This document shows, one piece after another, positions 53,599 to 60,874 of a stretch of 64,000 bases of DNA. Below the pieces are notes generated by a model. That model saw only the letters and a list, made by a program, of their open reading frames with translations. It was not told where the DNA came from and searched no databases. Each line of letters begins with the position of its first letter. Position 1 is the stretch's first letter. Source of the DNA: Pedosphaera sp. (GTDB lineage Bacteria > Verrucomicrobiota > Verrucomicrobiia > Limisphaerales > SXQI01); NCBI GenBank assembly GCA_025359965.1, contig JANYDC010000157.1:1-64000 (forward strand). The letters are read 5' to 3'. Both the position numbers and the translations under genes were made by a program.

Positions 53599-54324
53599 TT
53601 AAGGCCAGACTGCGCCCTGCTCAATCCAACGTCTGACCAGTTCAACCTGTTTATCGGCAAGCTTGTGCTTTTCTGGTTGGGGCAGGTCTTCGTCCTTGCC
53701 GGAGATGATGATGAGAAGTGTGCTTTTGGCAGGTTCGCCCGCTTTAATGACCTGGCCATAAGTCTTGCCCCCCTTCAGCGCGGCATCCTTTTGATCGAGC
53801 CGAAATTCGCCCGACTGTTTGGCAGCCCCGTGGCATTCGATGCAGGATTTCTCAAAGATGGGTTGGATGTCGCGGACGAATTCCACTTTTTTGATAAACT
53901 CCGGGATGGGCCCATCCGGCCAGACTGCACCCTGATCCACCCAAGCGCGGAGGATGCCGATTTCGTCCTTGGTCATCGGCTCGGCTTTGGGCGGGGGCAT
54001 CAGCATTTCATCGATCAGACCGGCGATCATCAGGATCATGGGGCTTTTCTCGCTGTGACCGGGCAGGATATTGAAACCGTTTTCACCGGCTTTGAACGCG
54101 CCGTCCTTGGTGTCCGTGCGGTACTTGCCCTTCTGCTTGTCCGGTCCATGACAACTAATGCAGTGCTCCTTGAAAATCGGATAAACATCGCGGGCGAAAT
54201 CAACCTTCTCCTTGGAGGCCGGGGGAATTTTTGAGACATCGATCTTGTCGAGTTCAAAGCCGACACCCTGGGCGAGGACCATCGACAAGGCAGCCGCGAA
54301 TAAAAGTAAAGCTGGGCGCTTCAT
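53599..54324 (-). CDS. Di-haem planctomycete-type cytochrome c domain protein
   Basis: A 241-residue exported protein of two tandem ~100-residue repeats, each with a planctomycete cytochrome c haem site: CISCH at 55-59 and CIECH at 161-165, followed by KGKYRTDTKDGAFKAGE and SGEFRLDQKDAALKGG respectively, and each ending in W(V/I)(D/E)QGAVWP. Signal peptide at 1-20. It sits just upstream of the redoxin/haem/copper gene on the same strand (83-base gap), so it could donate or accept electrons for it. Confidence 0.87.
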   Translation of the reverse strand: MKRPALLLFAAALSMVLAQGVGFELDKIDVSKIPPASKEKVDFARDVYPIFKEHCISCHGPDKQKGKYRTDTKDGAFKAGENGFNILPGHSEKSPMILMIAGLIDEMLMPPPKAEPMTKDEIGILRAWVDQGAVWPDGPIPEFIKKVEFVRDIQPIFEKSCIECHGAAKQSGEFRLDQKDAALKGGKTYGQVIKAGEPAKSTLLIIISGKDEDLPQPEKHKLADKQVELVRRWIEQGAVWP

Positions 54325-54404
54325 AAAATGATTGTCCCCTGCTAATTACCATTCCCACGCGGCAAAGGCAAATCTACCTCGTCTGGGCAAGTCCATTTGG
54401 TCGT

Positions 54405-54899
54405 TTAGGTTTGGTGGCCTGGACGCCGGCCCTGGGGAGATTGCATCCAATAGTCTCGAAAACCGCGCAAACGATCTAGGGATTCGCGGTCTTTAGGCCG
54501 GTTTGCAGCCACCTTGCTGGCAATAATGTCATTAGGATGGCACACTGGAAAGCCTTCCACCACGACCCTCCGATCCCAGGCATCTTCGAAACGTTCAATG
54601 CCGTCCGGCGCAAAGATGAGGTCCAGATCGAAAGGCCCGTTCTTCAATTGGATAAAATCCTTGCCGCGTTCGACCTCTGCGGTTTCATTTATCGACAGAT
54701 CGAAGCCCAACTCCCGCAAAGCGATGGCCAAAGCTCGCCCATTCGCGGGGGTTCGCTCTGGAAAAATATCCGCATCCTGAGTTGTATCGGGATAGCCGAG
54801 GATGATTGCTCCGGACTTGCCAATGAAAAGATAGCGGACGCCCCACTTTGCCAGGGTGTCGCGGATTTCCTCCGCCTGCCGATATTCAAACGCGCCCAT
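54405..54899 (-). CDS. Nucleotidyltransferase (MNT/AbiEii-like) family protein
   Basis: A 164-residue nucleotidyltransferase-fold protein. The GKSGAIILGYPDTTQDADIF segment gives the G-S...D-x-D pattern that binds metal and nucleotide, and PFDLDLIFAPDGIERFEDAW carries the third acidic site. Members of this group are often the toxin or antitoxin of type IV/II-like modules. Upstream is an 82-residue gene overlapping in another frame. A damaged copy of the same pair is at 58946-59268. ATG 54899 and 54905 are both possible. Confidence 0.75.
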   Translation of the reverse strand: MGAFEYRQAEEIRDTLAKWGVRYLFIGKSGAIILGYPDTTQDADIFPERTPANGRALAIALRELGFDLSINETAEVERGKDFIQLKNGPFDLDLIFAPDGIERFEDAWDRRVVVEGFPVCHPNDIIASKVAANRPKDRESLDRLRGFRDYWMQSPQGRRPGHQT

Positions 54900-55134
54900 A
54901 GCCAAGCCAGTCGGGCAGGTTCAGTTCACACCAACGCCGGTACTCGGCCAAGCTTTCGAATGAACGATAATGTGTATCATCAAGCACGGGTTTGTAGGTG
55001 CGAATAAAAGCGTATCGGAAACGTTGGGCCAATGGGCGGCGTGCTGCCGCCTCAAACTCGGCAAGCCAATCCGGCCGAATGCACGGTGCGGAAATGTTGT
55101 TGGTGGACGGCAGGCTGGTAGCGTCAAACATCAC
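54886..55134 (-). CDS. Small partner protein of nucleotidyltransferase
   Basis: An 82-residue protein, start ATG 55134. Notable stretches: LPSTNNISAPCIRPDWLAEFE, RPLAQRFRYAFIRTYKPVLDD, LAEYRRWCELNLPDW. No known family recognised, but its gene order (small gene, overlapping nucleotidyltransferase) suggests a toxin-antitoxin-like pair. A diverged copy lies at 59000-59268, confirming it is a real, repeatedly transferred gene. Confidence 0.6.
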   Translation of the reverse strand: MMFDATSLPSTNNISAPCIRPDWLAEFEAAARRPLAQRFRYAFIRTYKPVLDDTHYRSFESLAEYRRWCELNLPDWLGYGRV

Positions 55135-55253
55135 GAACAGAGCTTAGGCTAGTCCCCGCTTGGGTTCAATCGCTCATGTCTCATTCGTTTATATGAACGG
55201 AGGTTGAAGTCGACAGAAATTCGATTCTCGGCCGTCCTTGCGATTCTACGGAT

Positions 55254-55664
55254 CTAATCCCTTCGCTGTTTTAGCCCCATTTCCTCCGCCATCATTTGGG
55301 GCGACATCACTTTGACCCCTGCAATTGTTTTTCCAAAGAAAGGACCAAAATCACGTCGGACGCTGGTCAAAAGGTGGGAACATCGGGCCGCTGCCGCTGC
55401 TTCCATTATGGGTCGGTCCTTGTCGCGGATGATGGGATCGGGAAGAGGCAATAATGCATTAACCAACTCGAAATTGAGGCAAAAGCTCGCCAAATGCTCC
55501 GCATGCGCAGGGTTTTTGATCTCCACATTGCGCCTCGCCTCCTAAATCGCATAGCCGTTGGAACAAAAGGAGGCTTCGAGTCCAAAACGGGCAATGAATC
55601 GAGCCATCAGACTTTCGGGGCGCGCCACCGAAAAGAGCACGCTCGCATCCAGAAAAACATTCAT
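55254..55664 (-). pseudogene. PIN-domain toxin gene interrupted by in-frame TAG
   Basis: From ATG 55664 the frame reads MNVFLDASVLFSVARPESL and on to CSNGYAI, then TAG at 55544-55542, then EARRNVEIKNPAHAEHLASF and on to 55254. Without the stop it is a complete PIN domain of 136 residues (first acid D6, LPDPIIRDKDRPIMEAA mid-region, TSVRRDFGPFF late). The codon after the isoleucine is normally Glu in related proteins; GAG to TAG would explain it. It starts at an overlapping TGATG with the upstream AbrB-like gene. Confidence 0.8.
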
Positions 55665-55894
55665 CAAAGGACGAATTTGGAAAGCTTGGCTTCCTCCGCC
55701 GCGAATTCCGCCAGTCGTTCCTCGGTGTAGATTTCCAGCGGATAGGTCACTGCCGGACGGAGGAACAGGCCTTCAGAAGTCGCCTCCAAAATCACTTGCC
55801 AACCCAAGCCAAACTTGAGCCGAAGCTCTTTCGGAATGGTCAGCGTTCCCCGGTCATTGATTTGAACGATCGTAAGATTTAATCGGGCCGTGAT
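55664..55894 (-). pseudogene. AbrB/MazE-like antitoxin gene without start codon
   Basis: A 76-codon frame with a clear swapped-hairpin AbrB sequence: LTIVQINDRGTLTIPKELRL, FGLGWQVILEATSEGLFLRP, then an acidic tail (YTEERLAEFAAEEAKLSKF) of the kind that covers a PIN toxin. There is no ATG, GTG or TTG at the expected N-terminus; the codon there is ATC, perhaps a mutated ATG. Directly upstream of the interrupted PIN gene, overlapping it by one base. Confidence 0.7.
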
Positions 55895-55982
55895 CGCGGC
55901 GGAAAGGTCGCTAACGCAATTGATTCGACATCTTCAGGCGTTCCCCCTATTTTTCCCGGCATTGAGCCCGTTAAACCATGAT

Positions 55983-56453
55983 ATGAAGGAATATGCTTTC
56001 GTATCCAAATCCGTTCTCTCTACCTATGTGGCCTTGGCCGGAATTTATTTTGTGCTGGGAACTGGTTTTGCATGGCTCCAGTTTTCTAAACCCCATTCGA
56101 ATTCTTGGCAGGGGAGCGTGATATGTTTTGCGGTGGTCGCCTTATGGGTTATTTGGATCCGAGGATTCCGACTTGCCATCTCGGGCGATTTAATGAGCTA
56201 CCGTGACGGGATGTACCGCACCCGGTCTGGCAGTATTACTCGTATCTCAAAAGTGGTGTGGACGTGGGTACAATGGGAGTTTTTGTGGCGAAAAATTAAA
56301 GTTCCAAGGCTCTTAGTCGGGTTTGATGACGGAGCCAAAATCGCCATAAATTCCAAGCCATTCGGTAGGGCGGCTTTGCGGGAGTTCCTGTGCAAGGTTG
56401 ATCCGAAATCGACCACCGACTCAGCATCATCCAACCCTCTTCCGCCAAAGTAG
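55983..56453 (+). CDS. Small membrane protein, PH-like, tandem copy 1
   Basis: A 156-residue protein with two membrane helices (about 11-30, 41-60) followed by a cytoplasmic beta-rich domain with GDLMSYRDGMYRTRSGSI, KVPRLLVGFDDGAKIAINSKPF and ALREFLCKVDP, resembling bacterial PH-like/YcxB-type folds. No family confirmed. It is followed three bases later by a closely similar gene, so the pair arose by tandem duplication. The start at 55983 gives the same length as copy 2. Confidence 0.7.
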   Translation: MKEYAFVSKSVLSTYVALAGIYFVLGTGFAWLQFSKPHSNSWQGSVICFAVVALWVIWIRGFRLAISGDLMSYRDGMYRTRSGSITRISKVVWTWVQWEFLWRKIKVPRLLVGFDDGAKIAINSKPFGRAALREFLCKVDPKSTTDSASSNPLPPK

Positions 56454-56456
56454 AGA

Positions 56457-56927
56457 ATGAAGGAATATACGTTTTTAGCGCGAGCCTCATTCGGTGGATA
56501 TGTTGTCTTGGCTGGTCCTTGGTTTGCGCTTGGATGCTTTAATGTTTGGCTCATTGTTTTGAGACCTAGTCCCCCATTGTTTTTCGTGTTAGCAAGCGTT
56601 TTGTGCTTCACCCTTGGATTGATAGCGGTCGTTTGGCTTAGAGGATTCGCTGTCAGTATTACGGGAGACTCTTTCACTTACCGAGACGGAATGTACAAAA
56701 CGCTTCGCGGCAGTGTGGCCCACATCAAGCAAGTTAAAGGCGCTTGGATTGGCTGGGAAATGTTGTGGCGTAGAATGCAAATTCCGAGGCTCCTCGTCGA
56801 GTTTGAAGATGGAACCAAGATCATCATAAACTCCAAGCCTTTCGGCAGAGCAAACCTGCGGGAGTTTCTTGGCAAGGTTGATCCGAAATCAACGAAGGAC
56901 GAAGAATCAAGGATACATTCGTCTTAA
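56457..56927 (+). CDS. Small membrane protein, PH-like, tandem copy 2
   Basis: A 156-residue paralogue of the preceding protein with the same start (MKEYTF vs MKEYAF), two membrane helices, and closely matching C-terminal motifs (YRDGMYKTLRGSVAHI, IPRLLVEFEDGTKIIINSKP, NLREFLGKVDPKST). The most conserved part is the last 60 residues; the membrane helices differ more. Role unknown. Confidence 0.7.
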   Translation: MKEYTFLARASFGGYVVLAGPWFALGCFNVWLIVLRPSPPLFFVLASVLCFTLGLIAVVWLRGFAVSITGDSFTYRDGMYKTLRGSVAHIKQVKGAWIGWEMLWRRMQIPRLLVEFEDGTKIIINSKPFGRANLREFLGKVDPKSTKDEESRIHSS

Positions 56928-57052
56928 TAACTGGTCCACCACGCAGTTTTGTTTCCGTTGGTGTCCAGCCTTTGGGATGCAGAGAAAAGGTGAATGCTTT
57001 GGCTGAATAAGCTTTCCCGTCGAAAACAGCAAGATTCCCATGTTTTCATCCG

Positions 57053-57335
57053 TTATTGTTTCTGGAGAAAATCCAGCAGCATCTGGTTGGTCTCGTCTGG
57101 TTTTTCGAGGGTCACGCCGTGGGATGCGTCTTTAATTAGTTTCAAGCGGCTGCCGGGGATTAGGTCGGCCAGCATTTGGCCGAAGCGGGGGAGGGCGATG
57201 GGGTCCTGATCGGCGCTGGCTACGAGGGTGGGAATTGAGGCGAGTTTGCCGAGTCTGGGGGAGGCATTGTGCCGACTCATGGCCATGACCTGTTTCATGA
57301 GGATGGAGGGTTGGTCCGCGAAATCGCGGCCGATG
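57053..57335 (-). pseudogene. C-terminal remnant of an alpha/beta hydrolase
   Basis: About 90 residues of an alpha/beta-hydrolase C-terminus: RLGKLASIPTLVASADQDPI with the catalytic-Asp turn (D of ADQDP), LADLIPGSRLKLIKDASHGV with the catalytic-His turn (ASHGV), and a normal end (LLDFLQKQ). The N-terminal domain with the nucleophile is absent. The frame runs directly into ABC-permease sequence at about 57335, so the two pieces were joined by a deletion or rearrangement. Confidence 0.6.
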
Positions 57336-58783
57336 CTGGCCGTACGACTGCCCGCTTTCAAATCATTGGCGAAATCACGCTTCAGAGCGCGCCATAGTCC
57401 CGCTGTTATCCCAGCAATCATCACGCCTGCCAGCGAAAAAACCCCAGCGGCCAACCCACGCGCACCTGATCCAGCCGCGGAATGCTCGATCCTGCAACGG
57501 CTTTAAGCACATCCACCCACCAAACCGACAGGGCCACGCCGATCACTCCGCCCAAGAGCGACAACATGAGGCTTTCGGCCAACACCGGCCGGCAAATCTG
57601 AAATGGACGCGCTCCCAAAGCCGCCCGCAAAGCATATTCATGCTGACGCTGCAATCCGCGCGCCAGCATTAAACCTGCGGCGTTCGCGCAGGCAATCAGG
57701 AATACCAGCGCCACTGCCCCCGCCACCGGCATCAACAGCCGCTCCCCATCCCGATTTGTAAATGACATCAAAGGATCCAGCCTGGGGACAATTCCCGCGA
57801 AATCTTTGTCGGCCTGCACTTCCCTGGCAACCAGGGTGTTCAACTCCGCCTGCGCCTGCTTCATTGTCACTCCGGGGCGCAATCGCCCGAAGATTTAAGC
57901 CATCGGCGCCTTGAGCTGGTTTGGGGCGATGCGGGCAGGAAGCCAATAATCGACCTTTGAATCCACGTTGTAATTTGGTTCCTGCGCGACATTCGGCGAC
58001 GGCATGAATCGCACATCCGGCGGCATCACGCCGATGATGGTGTGCCGGTTTTGACTGCGGCTGATCTGCAATGTTCTTCCAACAACATTAGGATCCCCGT
58101 TGAATCGGCGCTGCCAGAGATCGTATCCAATAATGATTGTGCTTGAGGGATCAGCGACCGCATCCGCTTCAGTAAAAGCCTGGCCGAAAACCGGCTGCAC
58201 TCCAGCCGCCTTGAAATAATCTGTCGTCACCCGCATCCCCTCAATCGACTCGCTCCCTTCTGGAAGAACCAGATAATTGAAGGTCCATCCGTAGGCACCG
58301 ATGCTTTCAAATACCTTGGATTGTTGCTGCCATTCCTGCCATTGCGCGGCCGGCCATCCTCGCGCATGGGCAAAATCAGGGCCAGCCTTTCGGGCTCGTG
58401 ATACGGTGGCGGAGTCAGCGGAACTCCCTGGATCAAGCTAAATACTGTTGAAGTGGCGCCGATCCCGAGCGCAAGCGTCATCGCGGCCAGTGCTGTAAAT
58501 CCTGGATTCTTGCGCAGCGTTCGCGCCCCATAGCGAACGTCCTGCCCCAGATTCTCAATCCAACTCGCGCCCCGTTGCTCGCGACAGATCTCCTTAATGG
58601 ATTCAACCCCGCCGAACTGTCTTTGTGCGGCAGACCGCGACTCATCCGGCTGCATGCCAGCCTCAATATTCTTCTGCGTCTGCATCTCGATGTGCAGGCG
58701 CATTTCATCGTCCATGCGTTCGTTGATTTTTCCCTTCTGAAACAGCGTACGGAATAGAAGTCGGAGTTTGTGAGCCAGTTCAT
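57331..58783 (-). pseudogene. Degraded ADOP-family ABC transporter permease (MacB/FtsX type)
   Basis: Pieces in order are all recognisable. The N-terminal region is [20 protein letters not shown] with [20 protein letters not shown]. The middle is [20 protein letters not shown], then [19 protein letters not shown]. The permease core is MPVAGAVALVFLIACANAAG and MLSLLGGVIGVALSVWW. At least four disruptions separate them: a frameshift near the start ATG (58783), one near 58385, a TAA at 57897-57895 after KAPMA, and one near 57430. Only one of the two permease halves remains. ADOP permeases export antimicrobials or sense stress; this copy is not functional. Confidence 0.75.
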
Positions 58784-58795
58784 GGAGAGAACGAT

Positions 58796-58945
58796 TTAAG
58801 TTGTTTTTAGGGCCGTATTGATAGCTGTGGAAAGCCCCTCCCGATTGGACCGCTCTTTGAGCAGTTGCTTGCGTCCGGTCGGGGTGAGCTTATAAAATTT
58901 CGCCTTCCGATTATCGTCTGAGAATCCCCCATTTTGAACTACAAC
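58796..58945 (-). pseudogene. PadR-family regulator C-terminal remnant
   Basis: About 50 residues of a PadR-type regulator: [20 protein letters not shown] is the conserved C-terminal wing of PadR (N-x-R-x-A-K-x-Y-x-L-T-x-x-G-R). The rest of the winged helix is missing; the left edge joins a foreign fragment at about 58946. PadR genes are often found next to ADOP permeases, as here. Confidence 0.6.
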
Positions 58946-59268
58946 ACGCGCCAGACTTCCCAATGAAAAGGCACCGCACGCCCCTCTTTGCATGGTGTCG
59001 CGGATTTTTCCACCTGTCGATATTCAAACGCGCTCATGGACAAGCCATCCGGCATGTTCTCCTCACACTCGTGCTGATACTCTGCCAAGCTCACGAATAA
59101 ACGACAACGTGTATCATCAAGCACAGGTTTGGAGGTGCGAATAAAAGCGCGTCGGAAACTTTGGGCCAACGGGTGGGGTGCCGCCGCCTCAAATTCAGCG
59201 AGCCATTCCTGACGAATGGGTGGATCGGAAACCTGGCTGGTGGACGGCAGACTGGTAGGGTCAAACAT
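58946..59268 (-). pseudogene. Truncated duplicate of the small-gene / nucleotidyltransferase pair
   Basis: From ATG 59268 the frame reads MFDPTSLPSTSQVSDPPIRQ, then RRAFIRTSKPVLDD, then SMSAFEYRQVEKSATPCKEG. This is the same order as 55134-54886 followed by the first ~33 residues of 54899. The two genes are now fused in one frame because of an indel, and the copy ends at about 58946 against PadR sequence. DNA similarity to 54850-55175 continues past the start into the upstream region. No longer a working pair. Confidence 0.75.
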
Positions 59269-59401
59269 CTCGAAAACAGCTTGGGCTAGTCGCCGCTTGG
59301 GTTCAATGGTTGTCGTCGAGTCCCTGCTGAATTCAAAGCTACCCCAAAACCGGTTCCTTAGCTGTTGCCACTCATCCGAGTTAAGTCTAATTTAAAAACC
59401 T

Positions 59402-60181
59402 ATGAACCCGTCCAAACTCCACGATGGCCGGTCACGCTCGGCCTTTACTCTGATCGAGCTTCTCGTGGTGATCGCCATCATTGCGATTCTGGCTGGGATG
59501 CTTCTCCCGGCAATGGCCAAGGCCAAGTCGAAAGCCCAAGGCATCCAATGTCTTAATCACACCAAGCAGCTTCAACTCGCCTGGCAAATGTATGCCGATG
59601 ATTTTCAGGACAAACTCGTGCTTAACGCGACGGGTGCCCAACAAGGATGGGTGGCGGGTTGGATTCAGGGCGACGTGCCTGATGCGACTAACGTGAACCT
59701 TCTGAAACCACCCAATGGCTTGTTATGGAATTACAGCAAGACGAAGGATATTTATCGGTGTCCGGCTGATCGCAGCACCGTCACTTTGGGTGGCAAGAAA
59801 TATCCCCGCACGCGCAGTGTCTCGATGAACGGTTTTATGAACGGCCAAAGCTGGCACACCGATCTAATGGCCAAAACGTGGCGCACCTTCCGCAAGACTT
59901 CCGAGATCACCATTCCCAGCAAGATGTTTGTTTTCATTGATGAGCGCGAAGAGAGCGTGGATGACGGCTATATTCTGGTTTCCATGGAGCTCAACAACAC
60001 TTGGGGCAATCTTCCCGCGATTTATCACAATGGTGCAGGCGGGCTCAGTTTTGCTGACGGCCATTCCGAGGTGCACCGCTGGATCGATCCCGATACTCTC
60101 AAGAAGGGTACGGCTGGAACTCGCGTTGCTCCGCGTGATGTGCCATGGATTCAGGCCCGCGCTTCGATCCCCGTCAAATAG
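59402..60181 (+). CDS. Prepilin-like protein with N-methylation motif and C-terminal DG motif
   Basis: A 259-residue protein with a type IV prepilin-like N-terminus: [20 protein letters not shown] (cleavage before F, conserved Glu5). The body has the conserved [21 protein letters not shown] and ends with [19 protein letters not shown], the H-x9-DG motif of the large Planctomycete/Verrucomicrobia pseudopilin family. Many copies occur per genome; their role is unclear, perhaps in type II secretion or surface structures. Confidence 0.92.
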   Translation: MNPSKLHDGRSRSAFTLIELLVVIAIIAILAGMLLPAMAKAKSKAQGIQCLNHTKQLQLAWQMYADDFQDKLVLNATGAQQGWVAGWIQGDVPDATNVNLLKPPNGLLWNYSKTKDIYRCPADRSTVTLGGKKYPRTRSVSMNGFMNGQSWHTDLMAKTWRTFRKTSEITIPSKMFVFIDEREESVDDGYILVSMELNNTWGNLPAIYHNGAGGLSFADGHSEVHRWIDPDTLKKGTAGTRVAPRDVPWIQARASIPVK

Positions 60182-60200
60182 TCCGGACGTGTTAGACAGG

Positions 60201-60794
60201 CTATTTCGCGAGCACTGGCGCGTTTTCGCCAAACCGCAAGCTTGGCTTTTCTTGGGTCGCACTGACGTCAAACCCTATCCAATGGCCATTGGCTGAATGA
60301 GCCGGAAAACCGCAGGCGATGGCGTACTCACCCGGCTCCTCCGCCGTAAACCGAAATTCCACGCCTGCTTTTCCGGTGGTCCCACGCAACGGGCTGGGAG
60401 TGGAAGCCCCCTTGAAATAAGGATCACCCATCTGGATTTTCTTCACCGAAGTGCGTTCCACCACGATGGCGCTATGGGGGACGGGACTGTTGTTTGTGAA
60501 ATTTACCACCACATTCCAGCCCTGCGGAACCACATACTTTGCGCCGCCTTTGGCGAAGCCGTTGAAATTCATGCCGTAGTTCATCGCGTTGTACGATGCG
60601 ATGATGATGAGTTTCACCGTTTTGGGAGCGGAAGGATCGAGGGAGATGAACATGTCCTCCTTCGGCTCAACCGCTGTGCCCGCAGCAGTGGCATTGGTTG
60701 CGCCATGGGTCTCGTGGCCGGCGGTTGGGGCATCCTCAGCATGGGCGCACAAGGACAAGGCTATAAACAAAGCGATGGAGCAGGGGCGGTGCAT
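60201..60794 (-). CDS. Exported sulfocyanin-like blue copper protein
   Basis: A 197-residue cupredoxin-type protein. Signal peptide (residues 1-18, ending CAHA), a His/Ala-rich linker, then a plastocyanin/sulfocyanin fold with N98-F-T-N-N-S and the type 1 copper ligands H107 (PVPHSAIVV), C161 and H166 (ACGFPAHSANGHW). The usual axial Met position (x4 after the second His) is H171 instead. Likely a periplasmic electron carrier; perhaps for the sugar dehydrogenase encoded just upstream on the same strand (80-base gap with a terminator in it). Confidence 0.75.
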   Translation of the reverse strand: MHRPCSIALFIALSLCAHAEDAPTAGHETHGATNATAAGTAVEPKEDMFISLDPSAPKTVKLIIIASYNAMNYGMNFNGFAKGGAKYVVPQGWNVVVNFTNNSPVPHSAIVVERTSVKKIQMGDPYFKGASTPSPLRGTTGKAGVEFRFTAEEPGEYAIACGFPAHSANGHWIGFDVSATQEKPSLRFGENAPVLAK

Positions 60795-60830
60795 GCTGCG
60801 AAGGAGATGGTCAGAAGGCCTGTTTGACAA

Positions 60831-60870
60831 CAAAAAAAGGGGCGGGAGGGGGCGAACCCCCCTCCCGCAA
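60831..60870 (-). terminator. Rho-independent terminator after PQQ dehydrogenase
   Basis: An 11-base perfect stem (gcgggaggggg at 60842-60852 against 60858-60868) with a five-base loop; the run of A at 60832-60838 gives a U tract on the minus-strand transcript. It begins just past the stop of the sugar dehydrogenase gene and separates it from the cupredoxin gene. Confidence 0.85.
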
Positions 60871-60874
60871 TACA

